Assembly: GCA_916613615.1 (NCBI GenBank)
Contig: OU744731.1
Span: 55,496,289-55,560,288 of the forward strand
DNA: 64,000 bases
Source: Steromphala cineraria
Lineage: Eukaryota > Mollusca > Gastropoda > Trochida > Trochidae
Reading direction: 5' to 3'
Below the pieces are notes generated by a model. That model did not search any database, had not been told where the DNA came from, and saw only the letters and a list, made by a program, of their open reading frames with translations. This document shows, piece after piece, positions 48,251 to 58,769 of this stretch. The stretch's first letter is position 1. Every line of letters begins with the position of its first letter. Position numbers and translations under genes: made by a program.

Positions 48251-50600
48251 GACGATTCTATTGATCATTACATTAAATCAATAGAAAACGTGGTATCCAA
48301 TTGCAGAATTCCAGTAATTTTTAATAATTGGACCTGCCTCTGGCAATTTTCTCTAACAAAAAATAGTTTGAATGATTTCGGAAATTTGCATTTGCAATTG
48401 AAACAGAAAAACAAGAGAGAAAATAATGGTGAAAAGATGGTATTATAATTCAATCAATAAATATGAATTTCACGAAGCCTTTAAATGTCTTGAAATGTTA
48501 GCATTGCGAGTAAACAAATGTGCTGTATTATGTTTATTTATTACCAAAATTAAGAAATAACTACTTGATTAAAAGAAAAGGAGAACAATTACATATATTA
48601 TCATATTTATATAATTGATAATAAAAGTTTTCAGTTGTGACAGCATTTTGTCATAGTAATGCATTTCACAATCGTAGCTTCGATGATTGGCTTCATTTCA
48701 CAATGTTATATATTTTTTGAGCGATACACTATATTCTTTGTCAAATTGTTAAATCTTGAACAACTGAAAAGCTAACCTTACAAATTTATTTGAAATTGAG
48801 TGTGAAGTTATCATATGAAAATCACATATATTGTAAACAGGAAAGTTTTACTGAACTTTGTTACCACAGAAAAAAAGGTAATGGAAGTTCGTTGATGTGC
48901 ATTCAAGAAGTTGAGATGATTGATGATTGAAGTTTTGCGACGTTTCAACAAAGATACAAATGTCTTTCTCAACATCAAAATGACATTAGTATTATATGTG
49001 AAAACGTCACAAAACTTTAACAAACGGAGTAAAAGTTATAAGATAAATATCAGTGTAATTAAGATTGTTAGTTTAGACAGAAATCGTGAAACACATCTAA
49101 CTAGTGAAATCAGGGCAGTCAGCAACAAGGTTTCTTCAGTTGAAAGAACACTTTTTAGCCAGTTTGGACATTAAACAAACACATATTTCACAACAGCGAA
49201 TATCTCTTAACATGCATCATAGCCATCAATTCAGATTATGAAAACAGTTTCAACAAACAAACATATTTATGAAAACATTGTTCTTATTAGCTTTATAAAA
49301 GAAATTGTCAAAACAATTCCTTAGAGCAACTCAAGATATGAAAATACACTATGATATCCGTATTTGTACCAATTTATTGTGTTATACACATTTTTTGTTT
49401 TTTCATTTTCAAAATTATGTTATGATTTCCAAAAGCAATAATAATTTGCTTTCTACATGTATGTCATATACTTTCATTATGTCGGTGAAAAGTCAAAAGA
49501 TTTTAAAGTTCAAAAGTCTAACAACAGGGCGATTGGTGAATTTATGTTACCAAAATTTCGTACATAGATGATTCTTCTCTTTTACAAATTTAGTATATAT
49601 AGATATACTTCTCTGTATCTATTGGTTGCAAACTTTCTTACGATGTCACTTCATGTTTATGTCTGATATCATGATAGCCCTATAGTTTTTCTTTCTTTTT
49701 AACTGAATCATAAGAAGCAAATCTACAATGTGTACATTACCTAGACTATGAAGTTCCCCATTTTGGCAGTGTAAGTAAGTAAGTAAATAATTTATTGTAC
49801 TGTTGCCCTGATGTCCAATCAGTGTCATGATGTCGTTTTAAAAGTTTTCATGGAATTGATTTAATCATATATCTGTTGAAATATAATAGTTGCCACGTTG
49901 AACCTTAATATGTTCTCTAGTTTTACTTTTTCAAATTCAAAAACAAATTTACAAAATATTCCAAACTATTTTCCTAGTTCAAATGACAATAAAAGGGCTG
50001 GGTCTAATATTTACTATTACTGTAAGAGGAAACGAAGACATTTTATGATGAGTTTTTATCTTTGGTAGAAAATTATAAAATCGACATCCAAAGGGATGTG
50101 TTTTAGTAGAAAGATGAAAGACGAAAAATTGAATTCTGTTTCATAAACTTTTCTATAAAAAATCACAATAATTAACCTAATTATGGATTTGGTATTGATA
50201 GTGTCATTTCAAATTAATAATCGTGCGAATGATCATTACAAGTTCAGTAAAATGAATAGGAAAATAAAATGAGTACTTAAACAAAAGTGCAAATTGCATT
50301 AAAGCTACTCGAATCTATTTCCTCAGGCTAGTGATTGAAAGGTATTCAAACCAAGAAAGCTGAAGGCAGTGATTCTTGACAATTCGTCTAAGACTACGGC
50401 AAAGAGTTGTTTGTAATAAGATTTTAAGCCTGTGAACAATATTAATAAACAAGCATTTATCAGACAAACGTATAAAACATAATTTTCCACCATATTGCCT
50501 CTATCCTTCTTAAGGTGCAATGTCCTTCTGAATTGTGAGTTAAATTGAAAATCTATAAATGTTTTTTTCTAAATGAAACACAAAGACGTGTATCTTTGTC
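48250..50600. repeat. Modules M7, M8 and F3 of the copy-D unit
   Basis: Collinear with the C and E units, but about 280 bp of M7 (the part at 37130-37340 in the C unit) is missing near 48483. The VSLDRNRETHLTSEIRAVSN frame is open again at 48920-49174. Confidence 0.6.
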
Positions 50601-50606
50601 AGATAA

Positions 50607-50612
50607 TTTATT
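50607..50612 (-). terminator. Copy D AATAAA polyadenylation signal
   Basis: AATAAA on the minus strand 39 nt after the stop codon. Confidence 0.75.
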
Positions 50613-50651
50613 GCAATCAGGCATGTGTAGACTTGAGTAATTGATTGATGT

Positions 50652-51150
50652 TTAACCATGACGTCCATGGCCTCCGCCATGACCTCCATGACCTCCTCCA
50701 CGACCTCCTCCGTGACCTCCACCTCTCCCATGACCTCCGCCGCGACCTCCTCCCCCACCATGACCTCCTCCACGACCTCCGCCTCTGCCATGACCACCCC
50801 CACGACCTCCTCCACGACCTCCTCCATGACCTCCTCCACGACCTCCTCCGCGACCTCCTCCGCGACCTCCTCCATGACCTCCTCCACGACCTCCTCCATG
50901 ACCTCCTCCACGACCTCCGCCATGACCTCCACCACGACCTCCGCCATGACCTCCACCACGCCCTCCGCCATGACCAGCAAGGGCAAAAGCCAACAAGGCT
51001 GTGAAAACTGAAAAGAAAATCAAAATGCCATCATACAACTACCTCGACCATCTCGACTTGAATATGTTCCGTCACCAAGGTAGAAAACGTTCATCTTATG
51101 CATGTATACAGATTATACTTACCGAGGGCAGTTAAGATGATAAACCTCAT
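50652..51150 (-). CDS. Copy D: secreted Gly/His/Arg-rich protein, 127 aa, two exons
   Basis: Join of 51150-51123 and 51007-50652, with a 115-bp intron and GTAAGT donor. The mature chain is 107 residues and opens with five GHGGGRGG octapeptides, one more than copies A and C. A GGG codon replaces the usual second GGT of the unit in the first repeats, which marks this copy. Its tail (GGHGGHGGGHGRHG) matches copy A. It retains the internal GHGRGGGHGGG segment that copy E has lost. Confidence 0.84.
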
Positions 51151-51193
51151 GTTGATGAAAGATGAAGTGATGTATGAACCTAGCACTCCTTTG

Positions 51194-51201
51194 CTTATAT
51201 A
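51194..51201 (-). promoter_or_regulatory. Copy D TATA box (TATATAAG)
   Basis: Begins 51 bp before the ATG at 51150. Confidence 0.75.
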
Positions 51202-52830
51202 CAGCTCAGGTTGGGAACCAGGAACTGACAACACAGTAGGAGTTGTAGTTAAACCTCCCTTCACAGCGTTCAACACATTATAGATATGATGTACCTTTGT
51301 TGACAAAAAGGCCTAATCTTGAACAGAAAATAAAGGACCCTTACAGTGTATTGTCTTTGTTTTTAGTTGATGAATGAAGGGTGCGACATTTTAATTCAAA
51401 AGAATTATTAGATTAATTGTTTGGTATAGAATGCAAATAAACCAAACGAAAGGACCGTTTTTTAGAAAAGACCAATCCATTTTCAGAAGCAGGAAAAGAA
51501 CTTTTTTCTAGATAATAAAATGATAGGCCAACACCATATATTGCCCAATTGTATATATCATTTCAGAAATCTTTTTTTAAAAGAATTTTTGAAATCATGT
51601 AAACATGTAATAAGAAAAAATGTATAATTATACATGTAAAATCGCCTTTTAAAGATTATGTTTACTTTGAATTAATTACTTCCAATTGTTGTTAAATGTT
51701 GATTGTCCTTTATTCAGTTTTAATACGTTTAAATCAAAATAGAAGGTTAGTGCGGACAATCTATAAAGTTTACATTGTATGTGTTGAAAGGATGTTGTTT
51801 AACATAAAAATTATGTTATTTGGATTAGCGATTTACTTTTTTCTCATCAGTAGGAATCAACTTGAATATTCAAAATTCGTCCAAGAATTTAAATTGACCT
51901 ATTGCTCATTTTTCCTCTTGCAGGAGTGTCCGATACATTGATTATTAAATACGCAGCTTGATGCAGCTATAATCATTCAGTGCATGATGCACAGATGCAC
52001 AGTTGTACAGGGACCTCTAACAGTGTGTTAGCTTCCTGCATTACTATAGGCGTTACTCAAGTTTTTCATTTACGTTTACTATGAAATCAGGCACTTGAGA
52101 ACAAGATGTGATGTATTGACTTCTTAAGATGATCATTCAATTCTCAGCTTGATACAGTTATAATCGTTGTGCAGGGACATATGACAGTGTCTGAGCTTCC
52201 TGTATAACTGCTGGAGACTACACTTTTTCATTTACTATACTATAAATTCAGGCACTTCAGCAGTGCCTCTTTAATCTTAAATGATACCGTTGCAGAAAAG
52301 GTGTCTACAAGGACACTACACTGACATGTTATTTTCACATAGCACCAGAAGTGACAGACATTGCAGCCTCATTGACTTGTATCTTTTCATTATACATGTG
52401 CTTTGCAAATTAGAGTATGATCAATAAACAAAAATAATCAAAACGTAAGTCACAACTTTCTTCAAATATACAGGAAGCTTCTCTGTTAGCATGAAGGATC
52501 CTTTGTGAAACTTAATTGAATGACTGACAAAATAGTCAACGAAAACATTTATTTCAGACAATTTCTTATCATGTTCTGTAAACAGTAGTTACAACATTGA
52601 ATGTTAATTTGTCTGCCTTTTGGAACCCTCTCTCATAATCGAGTTGTAGCATTGGTTTATCTATATTCTCAGACACGTTTCTTATTCATAATGTAATTAG
52701 TAATGATATAGTAGTTCCTTTAAGTGAACTTTGAAATTGAGATCATATCACATAAATGATAATCAAACATTAACCCATGTTGTTAGATTTATTGAATGTT
52801 TCAAAAGTACAATCAAGGAACCGCATAACC
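51202..52830 (-). repeat. F5 flank upstream of copy D
   Basis: This is the most regular F5 in the window: promoter block to about 51310, first half of the 190-bp duplication from about 51955, second half from about 52146, the GCACCAGAAGTGACAGACAT block near 52342 and the TTAGCATGAAGGATCC block near 52486. Confidence 0.7.
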
Positions 52831-52971
52831 GCAATTATCATTTTGCCTTTGGGAAGTAATTGCAAATGTCAAAAATTACAAATAAGTGACAAAGTAATTC
52901 TATTAATACGTTCAGTTCTATGTAGTTGCACAGAAATATTATGATTTTGTCTTCAGTTTTTAAGGCCTTAC

Positions 52972-53050
52972 TAGGCCCAATTAGGATAATAAACCCAATG
53001 ATGGAGAAAGATGAAGTGGAGTTAAAACGTAAAGCTCATTTGCTTGTATA
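52972..53050 (-). pseudogene. Minus-strand relic of promoter and exon 1, start codon lost
   Basis: 52999-52972 aligns over all 28 nt of exon 1 and ends at a GTAAG donor. ATG has become ATT, and the encoded residues would be IGFIILIGP, still hydrophobic. A TATACAAG at 53050-53043 sits 51 bp before the lost start. No exon 2 lies downstream; bases 52830-52970 have no Gly/His repeat. It is more diverged than copies A-E, so it derives from an older family branch. Confidence 0.65.
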
Positions 53051-53059
53051 CAGTTGAGG

Positions 53060-56000
53060 TTGGGGAGTGTTTATATAAAACTCTCTTGGCGGTCGTATCA
53101 AACACTATGAAGAACATCCATAAGAACCAAACGTTTTAATCCACAGTTTTATCAACCTTTACCACCTTGAACTGCTATAGTGGGTTACTACACGTTTTTC
53201 TTACAACTCCAGAATACACAAAGACATCAGCACTATCTTTCAAAGTTCTTCATTATAATGGGAAATCTTTTGTAAAGCTTGAGCTGCTTATTGTTGCCAT
53301 TCTCGTACCCTCTTTCTATTAAAACAATTTGTCTGGATACATGATGTTGAGAGTCTTGTGGTGTCGGGTGTTGTTGAGCAGCAATCCTGTTTCGAGTATT
53401 TCCTTGATAAAATGATAAAATGTGGATTGGTTCAGACATAAGGGAGTTACGTGTGCCAGATGAGCTGCGTATTTGAGTATTTCACACAGTATTTCGAAAA
53501 AGACAAGAAAAAAATAATCTGCATAATGAAAATCATGAAAAATGTATCTGATGCAACAAAACAATGATGTGTATTGTATCTATAACACTATTCGAAATAG
53601 TTACATGAAATCTCAACATATAAACCTTGCTCATAATATTACTCTCCATGATCAAGAATCCAGTGAGGGGTCAGGGTAAGTTATATTCTGACTTCAATGG
53701 GAATGGGTTTTTTTTTAAATCAAGTTTTAGACACAATTTACATCATTAGAATAACAATTACAGTATGAGTCTAAGATATTAAGATATTGATTGATTCCTG
53801 AAGAAGTGTCTTGCACTGGTTGATTTCACGTTTTTCCAACAATCCTATAATGATAATGGATATTAATATGACATTACAGATGTGAAGTGTCATATCATTG
53901 TAATCGATATCAAGTCACCGATTTACCTGACTTATAACCTGGAACTAGGTAGATCTACCTGTATGGATCAAATTAAACTTGTCTGACAGTTGTAACAGGT
54001 ACGGTTTTGTCAAAAGTGGTTGACATTAGAATTTGAAATGAATACACCAATTTCTCAAAAGTGGAGGATATCAAAAATTATAAACACCCATTTGAAATTT
54101 GAAAAACCAAAATAGTTATCAAACTATTAGTATGATACCCACATGTGCAATAAAAGCGATCTTGTCTCAAAAATTTAATGAGGAAATTATGTTACATTAT
54201 CTTACCAAATCCCTTCAGCCGATTCTTACAGGAATTACAGCGTTCCTCCACTTTTGTTCTCGTTAACAGAAGGGATATTTATAATAAAGTCACACAAAAG
54301 ACTCTGAATTAGAAGTACTCTTTTTACTTTCTTAATCATCATTCCGTGAACACAACACAGACTCAAAACATAGACCCTTGTGAAAACTGAGAAACATTAA
54401 TGTTTAAATATGCAAGACTCATATTTTAGATATTTGAATATCAAAGGTAAAAGTAACTTAAACTTACCTTAGCCCTGAAGATAGGCGTGTCTCTTGAAAA
54501 CTAAAGTAAAAATAAACAATTGTTTGGTTTTGTTACAAACGTGTAATTTATTGTTTTCCTTCAGAGTCAACAACCTGTCACAACAATCATGACCCATGCC
54601 ATGTTTAAAATGTTGCCAATATGTTTAAAAAGGCCTGTTTAATTAATTTTCACATAGGTTATGTCTACTTTGTTGATGAACAATTGGGTTGTATCAAAAT
54701 TCATTTTCGAAAATAAAACTTTTAACACAATAAATAAAAAAAACTTGTTAGTATTCTTACAACGGTTATTTGACTCTGATACTTATTAGTTTGAGAATAC
54801 ATCATCAAAAACTCGAAAGATTAGAATTGACAATCTCACAAATGGTTAGTTCAACTCAAGTGTGTACTTTCTTATGCGTGTTGGTTTAGTGTTTCTTTAA
54901 AAACTATTGTCACAGTATAAACCCACAATAGCCAAAAAGCAAGAATATCAACAATTAGCTATCTAACCCAATGCTCAATAGTAAGAAAACCCCACTCAAT
55001 GAATAATCTAACCCTGAATTGTTCATCTAAACACAGCCACTTACTCTCACAAGATCAGTGCAATTATAGGTCGACATGATTACTGGATCTGGTGCCTAGA
55101 GGAAAGCAAATAGTTGCAATCTTAGAGAGGTTAATTAATGTCATTAATTCACCTGTCTGAATACTCTAACACTGGTAGATGTTGGATGTCCCTGGACTGT
55201 TTCAATCAAATATGTATGTACAGTAGCAAGAAATGTATTCACTTGAAAAAGTTGTGTTTTCAATGACTTGTAACTGTTCGGAAGGCAATGCAAAAACATA
55301 CTTTTTATAGTTTAATTAAATTATTTATCAAAAATCCAAGTTTGATAGACATAAAGTCAAGTTTTTTTTGCACTGATAACCTTCAAAAGATCTCCAAGAA
55401 AATAGAACGGTTTTCAACCTTAATAAAAACGCCCAAATTTACATTTGGACCATTGTGATACGATTGGTTAAACTTTTATACATTTATGATAAGAAGTAGA
55501 AGTTAAAATATGAATGAAGACAAATGATGAAGAAAACGGTGCTATTTAAAGAACAAACATCACGATCATTGATCTGAACAAATATTAAATACATTGATTT
55601 TCTTTTCAAAATTCTAATAAGAACATACATCTGTCAATCATACATTCGAGTGAGTATCAGAATGGATTGTATGTAAGTCACTCTGAATAAACCAAAACTC
55701 ATCCAGTATTCACGTTAGGGTAAGGTACTTACTTAGGGTTAGTGGTAGGGTAAGGGTTAGGGTTAGTTTAAGGGGAAGGATTTGGGTGACGAACCAATTC
55801 TATAGTTGCTCCCAGTATTCACACAACATAATGTCTGGTGAAAGCGATTAGGTCCTTCTAGCATAGTCAAAGCTTTGATTTTACAAGATAATTGAGTCAA
55901 CAAAATTGTCTTGAGGAAATGTAGGATAAATGAATTTAATGATTCTTAATTTGCCAAGAACACCCGTTATTCTTTGGATTAGTGAGTTTGTTAATCAATT

Positions 56001-56190
56001 CTTAGCAAGTGAATAGACATAAGTAAATACCAATGTTGCTGTAAAGGTAAAACTTAATCCTGTGTTCGGTATTCAAACAGCGTATTCTGTCTGCAAGGTA
56101 GTTCTTACCTTCAGCTGGTCAAGTCAGATAAGATTCGATGATGTACTTCCTTGTACCCCTCGATCGCTGTCTCTGGTCACCTTCACTGGG
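53060..56190. repeat. Old promoter flank, then modules M3, M1, M1b and M2 of the copy-E unit
   Basis: 53090-53400 matches 20720-21010, the flank of an older promoter. M3 is at about 53850-54970, M1 at 54970-55250 and M1b at 55813-55880 and 56060-56100. M2 is truncated, with only its last 90 bp at 56100-56190. Frames at 53233-53439 and 53319-53564 are not open in the matching stretch at 20.9 kb. Confidence 0.6.
55714..55811. repeat. 98-bp insert with telomere-like TTAGGG words, flanked by an 11-bp direct repeat
   Basis: The insert starts GTTAGGGTAAGG and contains several TTAGGG or TAGGGT words up to about 55768, then GGATTTGGGTGACGAACC and unrelated sequence. CCAGTATTCAC stands on both sides (55703-55713 and 55812-55822). 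The matching place in the D unit (about 45345-45355) has it once without an insert. Confidence 0.7.
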
Positions 56191-56399
56191 CTATGTTGAA
56201 TCCATTTGCTTGCTACTCAAACGCATTAAGTTCAATAAAGTCTGTAGATGACCACCTTGTTTCTTCTTCACATAGACGCTTGATTTTACATCATCGTACT
56301 AATTTCACCATTATTTTGAGAATGGAGGAGACAAAATATATATTAATATGAAATTTGTTTTACTGTATGATCCGTTTGTTATCCTTATGCCTTTCCCCA

Positions 56400-57301
56400 T
56401 CAACTAATTCTAGGAATCTGCACATTCCAATGAAACGTCAGGAAGTGTCATGATCTACATGCAAGCATGCAAACTTTAAGACAATGTTCTATCATAATAT
56501 GAACAATGATAAATAAATAAATTATTTGGGAAAATTTGCTCATAATTAATACAACCCTTTGTTTATTAATATTTAATCATTATCACTCCACAGGTACATT
56601 ACTATTCAGAGGTTTTGAAATTATTATTCAATTTTTTGTATATATAGGTACAGTTAAAAATGCACTGCTTATTTCGACGCTGGGAAATCAAGAAATCATT
56701 TGAAGTGAGGACAAGATTATTAGGTTAATACTGGACACTTTCATACATGTCTCCTGGGCATATAAACCCGGAAGTGAAATAATAATTTACAAATGGCAGT
56801 TTCCGCAAGAAGGAAGTGTTGCAAAGGGCTTTGCTCTCAGTAATCAAGAAATCTGATTTATCTGATTTGATTTAACTTAATTTCATTCAACCAAATCCCA
56901 ACTCAAATTAAATTACTTCATTGATTAGGCTGGCTCTATATTTTATCCCTGTACAAGTTTAACGCATTTGTAAAATCAAAATAAACTTTTAAAATTGTTT
57001 TTGTGTAAAAGTAGAAACGTGATGTATGAAATACATTTGTTAAATCAATCTAAACAATAATATATATTTTAAAGAAGCAGATTAATACCAAGAGGATGGT
57101 GGTTCAGAGTGAGATATGAACCATGTCTTTTTAGAAAAAAGACAAGTCACTTTCTCGAGCAACTAGAAAATAAATACAAGAGTCATCAATCATTTCAATG
57201 TATCAATGTATTTGTCAATATATCAAGATGTAATTATCAAGAGTGTGTACTTCGAAATATAACAACAATAAGATTACGTTTATAGGTACATTGTTGAATT
57301 G
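56400..57301. repeat. Modules M4 and M5 of the copy-E unit
   Basis: M4 is at about 56400-56680. M5 has only one copy of the 72-bp repeat (word start near 57005) where the C and D units have three. No gene. Confidence 0.55.
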
Positions 57302-58275
57302 CTTAGCTTATCATCACCAGTTTTTGAGTTACACAATTCTGCTTATAATTATTTATCCATCTATGCTCACTCATGCTTATCGTTCTTTATTTCGTAATCA
57401 CTTCCGGTAACTTGAAACTTCCTATCATGGTTCTAATCTTATCGCACTTCAATATTCTTCTTACTTACTTATCTTTAAAACTGATATGTAAATACCATAA
57501 TAACAATATATTTACGTTTACTGCTACCCATCATGCCTCATTAGAACTTTTTGTTTGTCTAGATGTAATCTCTATACTTGCTTCGTAAGTTACTTTCGGT
57601 AACAAAATCTCTCCTTTTCCATTCTCATTCCAAAAATGTTTATTCGTTTTTCGTTTATGTCTTTTCTCATATATAGTTTTCCTATCCAAATTATGTTTAA
57701 CAACATGTACATAATCCTTTATCTATTCGTTAAAAGTAAATATTTCTTGTACCCACAATTCATTTTCTTCATCTGTGACGTCACACCATTTATACAACAA
57801 CGAGGGCAACCTCGGTTTCACTTTCATTTTCACTCTTGCGCTGCCAGCTGGAATCATTTCCCCACAAGCCTTTCCCATTCTCCACCTTGGGGCTTCTCGG
57901 TCATAACATTATCACAATTATTTATTATAGGCTTTCAAACCATTTATGGCTTGCACGCATTACATGGTTTGTGGCCCCCAAACAATTCCATATCCAACTG
58001 GTAGGCTTAGCCTCCAGCGTAATCCAATTCTTACCCACAGGGTACCAATATTCTAACCACATCTACTTGTCCGCAGGACACCACAATTCACTCTCCATCC
58101 GCAGGATGCTCATTCACTGTCATTCATTCAAGTCCGCAGGACATCACTCCTTAACGTCCGCAGGACGCTCTCCATATCAGCAGCCGAGAAGCCCCCATGT
58201 ATATATATCTCATATATATTATGCCATTGTTTTTATTAAATCTTTGAACTAACTCCATGTGTTGTTGTCTCTGCA
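57302..58275. mobile_element. About 975-bp insertion private to the copy-E unit, possible retroelement LTR or end
   Basis: Unit sequence breaks off near 57301 and resumes near 58275 (ACAAAACCTCACTTTAATG). The insert is GC-richer in its second half and contains four TCCGCAGGA words at 58070, 58098, 58133 and 58157. It ends with an ATTAAA signal followed by about 35 bp finishing GTTGTTGTCTCTGCA. That arrangement resembles the end of an LTR or other retroelement. About 60 bp of unit sequence is missing at the site. Two overlapping frames (57636-58004, 57836-58252) show no domain. Confidence 0.45.
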
Positions 58276-58410
58276 CAAAACCTCACTTTAATGCTACCTC
58301 ACATTTCTAGTATGTTCTACGTTTATTTCACTTCATGTTGAATAGTGTTTAGAGTATGATTTTTTTTTTCAAGGTCAAACAACATTCATTTCTTTTTATC
58401 TTTACCGTAG

Positions 58411-58597
58411 GCATTGTGCATTAGTGACCAGTGGCAAAGGATACAAAACAAAAAGGTTACATTTACGGTTAAGAAAATTCAAGATATCTAGGGTTTTAAT
58501 TTCAGATAGTTTGATTGAATTAGTTAACCATTATATTTGCAGCAACAACTCTGAATTATTTACAGAGATATTAAAAATACATACTGTTCAAAACTGA
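58411..58597 (+). other. Recurring open frame M6 (61 codons), possible exon
   Basis: Third copy of the frame, again directly after a TTTACCGTAG acceptor-like sequence, ending HTVQN then TGA at 58595-58597. Substitutions against the D-unit copy include Arg to Lys twice and Ile to Leu or Val. A frameshift does not occur within it, although the DNA just downstream has indels. Confidence 0.25.
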
Positions 58598-58769
58598 AAC
58601 TTTAGACTGTAATCTGTTTTCACAGAAGGTCTGTGACTTCCAGTTCTTTTCATTCATGTCTATTGCTTATGATAAGTTTCTAATAGATCAAGTTGTTTTT
58701 TTAAAAGAAATTAATCTTTAAATCAAAGAAATATATAAAACACAGATAATTATAATTATATCAATTTTA

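Noticed and set aside
53233..53564. Two overlapping minus-strand frames near 53.4 kb
   Set aside because: The matching stretch at 20.9 kb keeps neither frame, so they appear to be chance frames in repeated non-coding DNA.
57636..58252. Two overlapping plus-strand frames of 122 and 138 codons
   Set aside because: They lie within the private insertion, overlap in different frames and show no domain.
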